NCBI GenBank assembly: GCA_022829145.1
Contig: CM040746.1
Span: 9,814,684-9,878,683, forward strand
Direction: 5' to 3'
From: Albula goreensis
Lineage: Eukaryota; Chordata; Actinopteri; Albuliformes; Albulidae
DNA length: 64,000 bases
This document shows positions 25,801 through 36,951 of this stretch, piece after piece. A model generated the notes under the pieces. The model was given only the letters and a program-made list of their open reading frames with translations, made no database searches and was not told the DNA's origin. Both the position numbers and the translations under genes were made by a program. Each line of letters begins with the position of its first letter. Position 1 is the stretch's first letter.

Positions 25801-26629
25801 TCACTGGTGTGCAAGGAGGTGAAAAAAGTCCCCCCACAGGGGCTGCCGGTCTCGTTTTGGCATCGCCACAATCAGAACCTGACACCAGACCTTGGGGTCC
25901 ATCGTGCCACACTCTGCACTCTGGCTTTGCCTTGGGACAAACCAGCTGCCCTGAACTTCAGCAGTTTCCTTCAGATAAGCAATTTCATTCCATTACAGCA
26001 GTCTGAGTTTCTGATTTTTATTCTTTTCCTCAAAACACACTGAAACGGCTCTACCGTCAATAGCTGCAAGTCATGTCAGGGAAGCAGACGAGTTCTCAAA
26101 TTCAGTCACTGAAGATGCTACTAAATCGTCCTCCACGCGTTCGACTGCGGGGAGATTTAACCAAATTGCCCGACACGCAAAGTTGGCGTTCTGATAATCC
26201 TGTCATTTTCCTTTCAGAAAGGCATAAGCCATAGCTAAAGTTGTTTGTTTATCATTTACCATGGTTGATGACTCTCAAGGACTCCCAATCTCAAATCTAC
26301 CCCCCCAACTCCTGCTCCCTCCCTCCGTTTCACGTTAGACAAAAAGAAGGAGCTAATTGCCTTCAGTCTGAAATGACAACTTCTCAGTGTTGCTGTCGGC
26401 AAGCGTTGATGTCTCCTCAGGAAGTTCAGAGACGGGACATTGGCCATTCACCAAAAATAAAACAATCCTGCACCCGTCTTGCTCCGTCCAGGCAGACACC
26501 CAACTCACTCCCCTATTTTACTTGTGCTTTTTCCCCCTTTTGTTTTGCATCTCTGAGGCAATCCCACAATGCATTTTAAATCAGGCTTTGTGCAATCAGG
26601 TTTCCACATGGGTTGATAGGAAAGTGTAC
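22851..26629. other. Unique DNA, no gene seen
   Basis: 23190-23450 and 26050-26220 have enhancer-like CpG-retaining sequence. 24295-24664 has frames on both strands, none recognisable. 25700-26043 has three overlapping frames on both strands over GC-richer sequence with unrecognised products. Nothing else is seen. Confidence 0.4.
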
Positions 26630-26692
26630 ATTAGACTACATCACATTACAGTCATTTAGCAGGTGCTCTTATCCAGAGCAACTTTTCAAGCA
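26630..26692 (-). repeat. SINE 3'-tail fragment (copy 1)
   Basis: Read on the minus strand this ends AAGTTGCTCTGGATAAGAGC, then ACCTGCTAAATGACTGTAATGTGATGTAG. This is the 3' tail of the tRNA-derived SINE found complete at 32424-32640. The tRNA-like head is missing, so it is a 5'-truncated copy. Confidence 0.7.
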
Positions 26693-27806
26693 CGGTCACA
26701 AATGCATAGCGTGTGTGATGACGAATTACCATTTCCACAGCACCCAAAAGGTCAACATTTGATATTTTAGTCTGAAATGTACATACACTGAATAAACCTG
26801 AAATAAACCAACCTGATAAATTACACAAATCAAATTTTCACGTCTTACAGTTTCAAAATTAAATGTGCACGACAGGGTGGTAAAATATCACATGTACATA
26901 TGCACATAAACATGTATTTGTATTACTTCAACAAAGTCAAAAAGAGTACCTAAAATGAGATGTCTGTACAAATCACAAGACTACAATTCATTTCACCATA
27001 CAAAGGTGCAATATATAGCCTACATATGACTTTTTCATTCGTGTTGTAGTTAAACTGTTGTAACAGTCCGTCTGTCTTGACGTTTCAGAATGTCATGACA
27101 AACTGATCACCCCGACAGACAACCCTCTGGTAGAGTATTGGCCCTGCAGCCTTGACCTTCAGGGATTATCTGACTGAAGAAACAGATAGCTTTTAAAAAA
27201 TGCAAGCTTTGCCAGTCACTCTGCATAAATGGGTCAGCTAAATTCATGTGAGGATTAAGTATCAATGTATATGCAGTGGCGCTATAAATACAATAAATAA
27301 TTCATATCAAAATGGATATGAATGCAGCACATGTTGTTCATATTCATTACTTTATTAAAAAATGGTAGGCTTTTTCATTTTAATTCAATCTATTAAAATA
27401 CAACTACACAAACACATAAAACCATATAAACATATGTATAAATTATTTCATATGGCCCATATAAATCACCAGCTTGAAATATGGAAAATGGAAGCGAAAG
27501 GGAAAGAACAATCCAGCCTCCATTGTCTGATGAAAGAGCCTTTTCTGTGCTTAGCTGCTGAGGTAGCAAACACAGCGCAAATCTCTAATGATTAAGTGTC
27601 CTAATTTAGGGGGGTCTACAGTGGCCACTACCTGGCGTCTGTTTTCATCCGCTCTCTCTGTTATCGTTTCCCTACTGTACCGTGTCTCTCATTGCACCTC
27701 CCTTCTCTTGCTGTCCCTCTACCACCCCCCTCCACTCAGAATATGCATGCTGACTCCATTCCTGTCTCTGCCGCTAAATATGTCTGCCCGTGTTTTAATT
27801 ACTTAC

Positions 27807-27887
27807 CGTTATAGCCAATCAGACTGCCGAGCCACCTTGCTGGCTTCTCAAAGATATACTGCAATGGTGGCAGACAATCTGCATGCC
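27807..27887 (-). other. Exon-like segment, symmetric 81 nt
   Basis: On the minus strand a pyrimidine-rich tract (TTTTATTCTTTCATTTTTGCCAG) precedes 81 bases followed by GTAAGTAAT, which fits the splice donor consensus. One frame is open: two bases, 26 codons beginning HADCLPPLQYIFEKPARW, then one base. The segment is therefore flanked by phase-1 introns on both sides and could be skipped without changing frame, as cassette exons often are. The peptide is not recognised. A (TG)38 tract starts 97 bp upstream on the minus strand, a position known to influence splicing. Chance cannot be excluded. Confidence 0.25.
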
Positions 27888-27982
27888 CTGGCAAAAATGA
27901 AAGAATAAAATTAAAAGGAGGGAAACAAAATATTGCTTCCCCAGTATTTTTTTTTCATGGGTGGCCAACAGTTTATGCATGG

Positions 27983-27983
<1 letters not shown>

Positions 27984-28060
<77 letters not shown>
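27984..28060. repeat. (TG)38 microsatellite
   Basis: An uninterrupted TG tract of 77 bases. Long frames through it (27819-28178 and 27911-28483 minus, 27961-28227 plus) are repeat-derived. Confidence 0.98.
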
Positions 28061-28061
<1 letters not shown>

Positions 28062-28375
28062 CTGTTGGCCCAGAATGGGAAGTGACTGCATCCTGGAATA
28101 CATGAGTCTCTCTGGCAGAGAATTATTTCTGAAGGCTCTGAACACAAATTTGTCACTCTCTCTCGAGGAGAGAAGCACTTGGAAATTATGCTGGATCGTG
28201 AAGAGAGGAAGACGGTCAGTCTCTTGAGCAAGAGCTCCAGCAAGCTATTTCCTATTGGCTGGGGTTTAGGTGTCCTAGCGTGTGCCATCCAATTGGCTGA
28301 GGTACAGTTAATTTTTAAATGAGCGGTAATTGGACTTGGATGTGAGCGATAATCGGAAAAACATTTTGTACTCAC

Positions 28376-28472
28376 GTCATGTGTTCGTGTATGTGTGTGA
28401 GCATGTGTCAGTGTGTATGTATATACATGTGCATAACCATGTACACTTACACACACACATACACACACGTAA
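28376..28472. repeat. TG-rich arm followed by CA-rich arm (imperfect inverted repeat)
   Basis: TG-rich DNA (TTCGTGTATGTGTGTGAGCA) is followed after a TATACATG centre by CA-rich DNA ending CACACATACACACACGTAA. The two arms are roughly reverse complementary over about 30 bases. It parallels the cleaner palindrome at 39028-39141. Confidence 0.75.
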
Positions 28473-29020
28473 AAAAAATGCATATTTAAAAAACTGCAAT
28501 GTTTGTAATACCACTATGAAATGCTGATTGTTAATACAAGGTAATTACTACACATGATTATTTATAATGTTAATAATAGCACTTAATTTATTTTTCAAAG
28601 CACATTCCCATAAATATTAGAATGTAATATAACAAGAATGTCTTCATAATGAATGATATTATTGTGTTTTGCTGTACCGGAGAGTCACAGTCTTTCAGTG
28701 GTTTGAAAAATGCAGTGATTTCTGTTCTCACCAATGACTTTGAAACATGGCCAGAGAATGTTCTGAAATATGATTCTCTTGCATGTGCCAGTGGATGAAA
28801 ATATGAAAACCTCTTCTCAGTTACAAATTGGCAGTCATAACAAAGCCAGGGACGTTGTCTCCTTCATTAATTAATTGATGGATTTTTTTAAGTTAATGAA
28901 AAATTATGAGAAGCAATTACAGCCATTATGTAGTGTTTGGTGGGTCCAGTCTGTGTTTTCAGTTTACATAGCCAAATTTATCAGACTTTTCTAACTTAAC
29001 AGCAACTTACCAATCAATGA

Positions 29021-29510
29021 TAAAAGCATAAGAGCACAAGAATATATAATGACTCAAATCGGCCATTAAGCCCTGGAAGGCTCATCTTACCTACAGTACC
29101 TACAGTCTAGAGAGCATCCAGCACTGGGTCAATCATGGTCCTGTACAACCCAAGAGCCTCTGCTTCACCTACATGGCTTGGAAAGCAGTTGAGAGCTTGA
29201 GAACTCACTTTATATATTAAAACATTTTTGATATCAGTTCAGAATTCAAACTTCACAAATTTCCATCTATGCCCCCTTGTTCCACTGACAGAATTCAACC
29301 TGAAACAACATTTGTATTTAACTTTATTGAACCACTTTATGGACTTAAAAACAAGTTTAATCTCCCCATAATCTCTCTTTTGCTAAGATAACTGATAAGA
29401 CAAGGTGTCCTAGGTCTCTCCTTGTAAGTTCAAAATTTCAAACCTGGATCCATTTTAGTTGCCTTTCTTGGCGCTTTTCTACAATGTATCATGACAGTAC
29501 ACACTTCCAT
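29021..29510 (+). repeat. Old dispersed retroelement-derived repeat, about 490 bp
   Basis: The word order is AAAGCATAAGAGCACAAGAA, TCGGCCATTAAGCCC, CTAGAGAGCATCCAGCACTG, CTACATGGCTTGGAAAGCAG, TCCATCTATGCCCCCTTGTT, TATTGAACCACTTTATGGAC, TTTAATCTCCCCATAATCTC, TAGGTCTCTCCTTGTAAGTT and GTTGCCTTTCTTGGCGCTTT. This is the order of a repeat I recall from many fish and amphibian genomes (aagaacataagaaa, ggccattcggccc, ctacatggctgg, cctcttgttc, atctccccttatt, cttagttctttcagt, ttgctcttctctgg). The copy is diverged. The family name is uncertain. Confidence 0.55.
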
Positions 29511-31067
29511 TCAAATAGAGCCATATAAAAAACAGTTCCTGATATCATTGTTGTGCCCCATGTCATCAACACCCATCATAATGTAAAACGCACTGTACCG
29601 CTCACCTCTAATAAGTTTAAGCATCAAATAGACCAGTCAGTTGAGACAGCTTTCCAACACAGAGAGCCAGTTAAAGTACTTAGATTCTCACAGAAAGGCA
29701 ATTGGGGATGACCATGCTTGACTGAGTCTGCAAAAAAAGAAAAAAAAAAACACAAGCAACGAGAGAACATAACCAGGGCTTCTGTGTTTGAACATGCACG
29801 GACATCACCCGATCGTACGTAGAGACAATTACCAACGCAATGGCAGGTTATTCCAGCGCACTCACCCTAAACCGTATTGATGTGTCAGTGGAAAAGGACA
29901 AACCTGGGTATTACCAGAGTGTTACCTGCTCTGAACCTAATTACAGCTGAAGGAAAGTGATTACCGTTAAAAGGCCCCCCTTCTCACTCACACGCACACA
30001 CGCTCATGCACACACACGCGCCTGCGAACTGCCATGATTTAAGACAGGCAAAGGAGATCACATCGAAATGGAGATGCTTCACCACAAAGGACAAAAGCAT
30101 TAACCCGATATTAATGCCCTCATTTACTCTATCTCTCTCAATCTCTCTGTCTTTCCCTGCCTCACTGACAGAAACATACACACACACACACTCTCCCACA
30201 CACCTTCATTGTGTTCTAAAACTCTTCAGTGATGTAATGTAACATGATTTAATGGAAACTGGAGCAGCCTGTGGAAAAAAATTACTTTTATTTTGAAGGA
30301 CTTGACTGGGAAATGCTCTAATAGAACTTCCTTGCCCCTCCCCCTCGACCCACACTCCCCCTCCCACTTTTCTAGGGGCAGAATGGCAGCTGCTCAATCT
30401 TAATGTGACACAATGATTTATTGCTTTCAGGTACTCAATTACCATCGAAAGTTGCCAGTGATTCTGAATCTTTTTTTTTTTTGGTAAAAAAGAATTGATT
30501 TCTGCAGCTGTGCAGCTGCTTCTTCCGGGAAAGTAGAAATCTGTTATGACAACAATAATAACCATTACATACATCATAAAGCAGACCACAGGGATTGGGT
30601 TATGTCTGCTCAAAATTAAAACCAGTCTCTTAAAACCTATTAGAATCACAGACAGAGCTACTACACTTCATTTAGTCCATGCACCAGTAGTGGCCAATTT
30701 GATTCTTCCCACTGAGTCGATTCATTTGATTTAGTTCGGTTTGGTGAACTGACCATGGTTTTTTTGGTTCGTTCCCCTGACTGGAGATGTGTTGAGGAAA
30801 ACACAGCAAAGGATCTTGTATGCTAAAGCAGCTTGAGAGTTGTAAGTTTAAGCTCAAAAGGGAGACTCACCCTACATTTAAGGCTTAGAGTAACTTGCAG
30901 AATGTGTTCTTACCGACAAGATTTTGGAGCCTGTAATTCAGTCCTCCAGCTGCAAGATGGCAGTACACCTTCTTCTAAACACAATATAGTCAGTCATTAA
31001 ATATCACCCTAAAGTGATACCTTTGTCATCCCGCAGTTATGTATTTATTACAGAATATTGTACTTCA
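29511..31067. other. Unique DNA with small simple repeats, no gene seen
   Basis: A-rich run at 29730-29751, CA tracts at 29990-30020 and 30176-30202, and a poly-T at 30471-30482. The 147-codon minus-strand frame at 30206-30649 spans low-complexity Lys codons and is not recognised. No RNA gene was found. Confidence 0.4.
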
Positions 31068-31112
31068 GTCAGTTTTTTGGCAGACGCCATTATCCAGAGC
31101 AGCTTTCAAAAC
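31068..31112 (-). repeat. SINE 3'-tail fragment (copy 2)
   Basis: Minus-strand reading TTTTGAAAGCTGCTCTGGAT then AATGGCGTCTGCCAAAAAAC matches the tail motif CTGGATAAGA.CGTCTGCTAAA with a few changes. Only the tail is preserved. Confidence 0.6.
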
Positions 31113-32423
31113 AAATTTCATTTTGTTGTTATCAACAACATGCAGAAGCAGCAAAGACAGCATACAGACATTAGTAAGGACCGACTGAAAAGCATATTCC
31201 ACCTATTCAAGACATTGCAGATACAATATAGAAAATGCATCATTATATTCAAATTCTGTAAATAACTTGGTAACACTAAGAAAAATGATATAGCTGTTCT
31301 TAGAAAAAGGCACAACACTGAAAGACACACTATAAACGGTCTACAGGCATGAGAATACATGACATTGTGTTTATGAATGGAGACATTAAACAATAATTCC
31401 TATGTCATTCATCGTTCAGTTTTTGATTTCTGCCTGTATGTTTTTGTACACCCATTACAACATTGATTTCTTGTCATTCACATTCACTTGCCTGTCACTA
31501 TTTCCCAGAATAGAAACTATTCCTTCTTCATATGTCCTATTAAACCGTTAAACTGTTTCAGCAAAACACAGGCAGGGCAATCCTTACACAATGTAAAAAT
31601 AAAGGACAAATAATAAAAACATTTGTTCTGAAGGAACAGATATTACTTGAGGGGAAAAATGATGGGTGAAAGGAAAATGATGCACCATATTTGGCAAGTT
31701 ACGTCATAATTTGGTAAGCCCAGTCTGGCCATGTATTGACATTGTGTCAGGAAAACAAATTTGTTTGTGTAGAAAATAAGTTAATAGCAAAGTGTACAAA
31801 ATGTGCAGGGGATATTGTGGTACAGGCCTGACCAAAGACAGCTTTTTAGATGTCAATGCTTCTTCCATTGTAAAAGTTTTCTCATCTATTCCACTCAGGG
31901 AACGTGACAGGTTTTTGGACGGCTAACTGAATCGAAGAGCCAAGCCGAGCACTAAATCAGGTGTTTCTTTGGAAACGCATCAGTGACTTACATTAACTCT
32001 CTGGCTCCTTCTTCCAGTAGCAAGCCATGACAAAAGAGGATGGAGCAAAAATTGAAGGAAGAGCTGTTTTTTTTTTTTTCTCAGGACATTGCTAAGTGCA
32101 GTTGCTACTGTAAACTGGAAGCAAAACTCTGGCATGACCGTGAACTGATCCTTCCAAACTCTTTCAGTCAAAGTCACAAAAATGTACGTGTGAGGAACAT
32201 TTGCTCTCATGGGGAATGTTGTGGGAATCCTTAGCTGGGAAAACTATGGATCATAACCTGAATGATCCACCCCTGCACCATGCCTCCAGCGGGGCCCAGA
32301 TGCGGGCCTTCCTCTCTGGCACCCTCCCCAGTCAGAAGGCTTTCTCCCAGCGGTTAGCCTCCATGATGGCTGCTTATCAGAGCCAAGCTGTGACTGCAGC
32401 CGAAAGGATTAGCCTAGCATCAT
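31113..32423. other. Unique DNA, no gene seen
   Basis: The plus-strand frame 32201-32449 has GC-rich, codon-like texture (MRAFLSGTLPSQKAFSQRLA inside it), but its last residues come from the adjoining SINE and the protein is not recognised. A poly-T run at 32068-32079 lies just upstream. Nothing else is seen. Confidence 0.35.
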
Positions 32424-32640
32424 GGGGCAGCAGTGTACTGTGGCGTTAAGAGAGCTGCGCTCAAAACTCAGAGGTTGCAGGTTTCACTCCAAGCTAGGGC
32501 ACCACTGCTTAAAGCACCATGAAGCAAAGTACTTCCCCAAAATAGCTACAGTAAATACCCAGTGGTATGAATGGATATGTGGTAAGAATATAAAGAGAAA
32601 TTGTGTAATCCACTCTGGATAAGATCGTCTTGTACAGTTT
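32424..32640 (+). repeat. Full-length tRNA-derived SINE (copy 3)
   Basis: The head carries a tRNA-like internal promoter. CAGTGTACTGTGGCGTTAAG matches a decayed A box, and GGTTGCAGGTTTCACTCC (32473-32490) contains a B box resembling GGTTCRANTCC. The middle (GGGCACCACTGCTTAAAGCA, GTAAATACCCAGTGGTATGA) matches the other copies here. The tail TAATCCACTCTGGATAAGAT then CGTCT is the conserved 3' motif. About 215 bp, the usual size of fish tRNA-type SINEs. All other SINE pieces in the window can be aligned to it. Confidence 0.8.
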
Positions 32641-33899
32641 TATGTTTTTTTAGCCTAATCATAACTCCATTACATTACTTATAGCCTATGGAATTAGGTA
32701 CCACACTGGAATCATTTATTTTGGGATTCTTATAGTTGTGTAACACTGCACTACAGTGTTACGACAGCTTTTTATTTAAGTGGACTGTTAAATATAGTTT
32801 CCCCTTATAAAACAAAATACTGTTTTTCAACGTAAGTTCAATATTATACTGCTAGAACATACACTTGATTTAGTAAATCATCTTCCTCAGCAGTTACAAA
32901 AATGTATCTTAAGACCAAAACTAGAACATTATTACAATCCCTGTTTACCAAGCTTTATGGCTAGAAAACTTGAGACAAAAAATACACAAAAAATGTCACA
33001 AAATATGTCTGTGGGCCTTCGCCTGTTGGCTACATTTAAACCAAACAGAAGTACAAAACCTATATTCACATTAAGTATTTTATTGACCCACTCAAAACAA
33101 TGAATATCCAATAATCAGGAAAATGCCATTGACCTCCCCAGTTTCAGCGCCGTTTCCAGGAGAATGCGATTCGCTCTCACTACAAAGTCACCTGAAAATA
33201 AAATGTACGGGTTTGTTTTTCTCAAAAACGTAAGTAGTTACAATAACCACATATTCAGCTATTAAACTAACAAGCGTGGGAAGCCACATGGAAATCCATG
33301 GAGATTCCATACAACAGCTACTCATTAGCAAACCATCGACTTAAAACATCATCCTATGCATTGTTATTGTTACTTACAAAAACACAGTTCAGTCAAATAT
33401 TGAAAATCCAGGACAAATTTACCGGTTACTTTTGCAGGATGCACAATCACATTCCCTCCATGCACCCATGACCAGAATCGTGCAGAACAGGAAAAAGATC
33501 AACGTACACAATGAAATATATTTCTGTGAATACATGACAAACAATTTTTAAAAACTTGTTTTACCTTGTTTTCGGAAACAACCCTTTCTTTGTAGCCTAT
33601 TCAGTGGGGAATATATTGTATTTGCTATCTGGCTCCACATTTATACCTCACAGGCTAACTGTATATGGGAATGGCTGTAGTGATTAATCCGAATCAGACA
33701 GTCAGGACAGCACAAGAAGTCAGTTAGTCAGGCACAGCAAGAGGCTACTATGTCTGTCAATTTTAGGATTAGTGACTCAAATAAACCAATCCTACATTAA
33801 AATATTCAGGCAAGGGGAAGGTTAACAAGATTAAGATGTATTATATTTTATCGTAAGATTAAGAACAGCAATGATAACAGCAAAATGAATTCAGGCAGA
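32641..33899. other. AT-rich unique DNA, no gene seen
   Basis: No repeat family, coding frame over 60 codons or RNA gene could be supported in this stretch. Confidence 0.5.
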
Positions 33900-34480
33900 T
33901 GAATATGAGGTGCATTTCTTTTAGGAGAGATTAGATTCCCAGGGACTTGGTACCTGGAGTCTGCATGGTACAAGGAAACTGCGCAGTGGAAAATCACAGG
34001 CTACTTAGCATTTATCAGGGACATAAATATCGAGTGGAGGCATTACACCTAATTTGACTTTTACTGTCATATAATTCCGCTGTTCATTTATTTATGTCTG
34101 TGTATTTTTATTGCTAATCTGCCACAGTGGAGGGCGGCCCACGTAACTGCTGAAAGTATAATCCTGCCCATAGATCTTCACAAAAATGGGGTTTGGCTGG
34201 AATCAACGAGATGTATCATGACTCATTGTGGTTATGGGATTAACCGAGGCATTTTGAAGTGTAATTACTGTCCAATTGGAAGCGGGCATAAAAATCACAG
34301 CAGGGATCTAACCTTCAGAGTAGAGTCCTCGTGTACACCAGCTGTCTGTAGTGTAGTAAATATAGCAGTGAAAAACTGCAGATACCCTCATTCAGATGGT
34401 TCCTGTGTGTCTATATGAGCTCCAGTGGAGTAAACAGCAAGGGATAAAGAATTATCGCACGCAGAAAATCGCAGCGGGCT
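33900..34480. promoter_or_regulatory. Strong candidate enhancer with AP-1, RUNX and OTX/PITX words
   Basis: Long repeat-free block. Within 25 bases it has TGACTCA (34219-34225, AP-1), TGTGGT (34227-34232, RUNX) and GGATTA (34237-34242, OTX/PITX/GSC). It then has TGTAATTACTGTCCAATTGG (34260-34279), with a homeodomain core and an inverted CCAAT. Nearby are GCTAATCTGCC and ATAATTCCGC. No credible coding frame crosses it. AP-1 and RUNX sites side by side are a known cooperative arrangement in vertebrate enhancers; whether this copy works is inference. Confidence 0.38.
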
Positions 34481-36683
34481 TTTTAGTCATTCACTGCTGG
34501 TGTAGAGTCAGCTTGTATAACACCTGGTGCATGAGAATATAGTGGTTAACCAGCTGCAAAGGCACAATTTATAAAGACTACCTTCCATTCTGGTAAATCA
34601 GTGTAAACCGACGTTGCTGTGTAGTTTCGTTTATTTTATGTTTCGCATTGTGCGTTCTTCCACCGATAAAGTTTTTCTGAATAAGCATTTGCGAGCTCTG
34701 CTGGAAAATGAAATGACCTCTTGTTTTGAGGAGCATGGGCTGTCTGATCATCCTGTCAGTCCATGCCTTGGCCTACATATGAGCCTACATACTTACTCAA
34801 TGACCATATTCTCTCTAACGGGACATTTAGTTCAATAAAAACAGGCTTTACATTACAACATACGTTTCTTTGAGTGTTTACTTTATTGGAAATAGGTAAA
34901 AAAGGCCTTTGGAATGTGTTCTTTTCACCAAAAGTCAGTTTTGATTAAATTGCATATGTCCTTAAAGAGACTAAGAGTATGTGATTGGGCTCCGGAGTGA
35001 ATGAAAGCTCCAGCACAACATGTAAAACTCAAACGTATTGCCTATCTAAATACCAGCATTAACATTTGCCCTCAGCTTCGACTGGCACAGATTCCAGTTT
35101 GGCATGTCTCATATCTTTCAGAGTTAATCGAATATTGAGCTTTTGATGTTCAAAAACAGCATGATGGACAATGTGGCAAAGTAGCGAGAGTTCCTACAGT
35201 TGTTTGCATCCCCTTCTTTTCCGAAACATCCTCACTGATATGCTTTCTTAGCCAAGTCCCTTTGAAACGAAAATCTGGCAGTCTCAATGGAGCTCTTCTT
35301 GATAAATAAAGCATAAATAGAAAATATCTATATGTCTTCGTGCCCTGGTATGATGTTGCACCACTGAGTCTACATTTAATAAACATTTAAAAAAACTGAT
35401 TTTATCTTGAGATTTAAGGATAAATGCAGATTGAATTGTGGTCTTAATGTTCCCTGGTGGTGTATTCAGCTAAATCACTGCTTCTCAGTGCAGTCATGTG
35501 TACCATAGCTCAGAACGGAATCCTGATTGCTTTAGAACCCTCCGGGAGGGACAGAAAGAGTTAGCAGGGTTTCCCCAACTTCTCACCAAACTACAGAAAG
35601 ACTCTAGGGCCAAGACATTTCAGATGTCTTTATTTGAATTTAACATTTTTATGTTGGCATTTCATATGCAATATGGGTATCTCAGCTCTTTTTTTGTACA
35701 ATTTATGTCACCACGCCTCCTGCAAAATAACTTTTCATTTTAGTTAGTGATTGCTAAAATTATCTGAATGTACTTTAATACAACATATAGTCTTCGCTCA
35801 CAATTATGGAGACATAGGGTGTGTTGCAAGTAGACAGGTATAAAGCAAACAAAAAGCTATCCATCTTGCACAATATGCTATTATGAAAATGAATAATTCA
35901 GAAATGCCTGTATTTGAAATATTTCCTATTCCTCTGGCCATCAGGTGTCTGCATTGTGTGTGTCACGGTCAGCGATGCAGTTCTCTGCATGAGTGACTGC
36001 GCAGTTTGCAGTGGGCTGCAGAGAGAACAGGGGCTACAGCTTTTCAGACGAGGTCTGTAGGACTTTCGGGTTGTTGCCAGTCTGAGCCTTTCCAAACTGA
36101 GGGACGACAATAGCAGTGGAACCAGCCAACAAACACAACTGTCCATTCCAGATTGGAAGAAAAATTAAAAGAAGAGATGACAAAATTATGAATCTCTGGG
36201 ATTTTCTTCTGCTGAAAAAGTAAAAGCTAGCACAAGAGCAGTAATGAGAAATAGCATGGTGCGCGCTAAAAAAATATACTCCAAAATTGAATTCATTTAG
36301 CATTTTATTCATTCATTTATTTTTAAAATGCAAAAAGGCGGTTAAAGTGTTGGTCATTTCATCAGTGGCAGTTTTTTTTTCAAGGGCATTCAAGATGTGC
36401 GCCTCACCGCTGGGAGTCGGTTCATTAAAAATAAAGGACATCGAACATGTTTTTTGTGTTTTAATGAAATATTTTCACGCATGAGTTCGTCCTTTTCGGC
36501 ATTCGTCTCTCTTGCAGTTTCTGACATTCTCATGAAAAACAACCTGCAGCTGCTGTTAGCTTTAGTGGGTCACGATAGCAAGGAACACACAGAGAGAAAT
36601 GGGACAGGAAACACCAAGACCTCTATGTGATAACATCATGGTCTCTAGTGTTAGCTTTATCCTTGCACCTCCCCCCTGGCAAT
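34481..36683. other. Unique DNA, no gene seen
   Basis: Contains small unrecognised frames (34614-34838, 35150-35386, 35498-35743, 36034-36312). 36370-36560 is CpG-bearing unique sequence. No repeat family was identified. Confidence 0.4.
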
Positions 36684-36951
36684 TGTGTGTGTGTGTGTGT
36701 GTGTGTACTCCTTTGTCCATGGTGTATGTGTTTGTGCTTCTGTTTGTGTATGTTTGTGTTCATGTACATGTGCTTGTGTTTAGTATATGTACATATGGTG
36801 TATTTTTGAGTGTGTAGACCTCTGTTTGTGTATGCACATTTACAGACACACGTATGTATGTGTGGCATTTGTGTGTGTATTCCATGCGTATGTGTGTTTG
36901 TGCATCTCTGTTTGTGTGCGGTTGTGTATGTGTACACACGTGTGCATGTAA
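36684..36951. repeat. (TG)n with long decayed TG-rich flank
   Basis: A pure TG run (36684-36706) is followed by about 245 bases of interrupted TGTGTATG-type sequence. Overlapping Cys/Val- and His/Thr-rich frames are repeat-derived. Confidence 0.93.

Noticed and set aside
27911..28483. 190-codon minus-strand open frame
   Set aside because: Carried by the (TG)38 tract (His-Thr run) and the adjacent TG/CA arms.
32201..32449. 82-codon frame with coding-like texture
   Set aside because: Its end is inside a SINE and the product is not recognised. The upstream acceptor-like AATCCTTAG is weak. Kept only as a remark.
32424..32640. Possible functional tRNA gene
   Set aside because: A- and B-box-like words are present, but no cloverleaf can be closed and the unit continues into a SINE body and tail.
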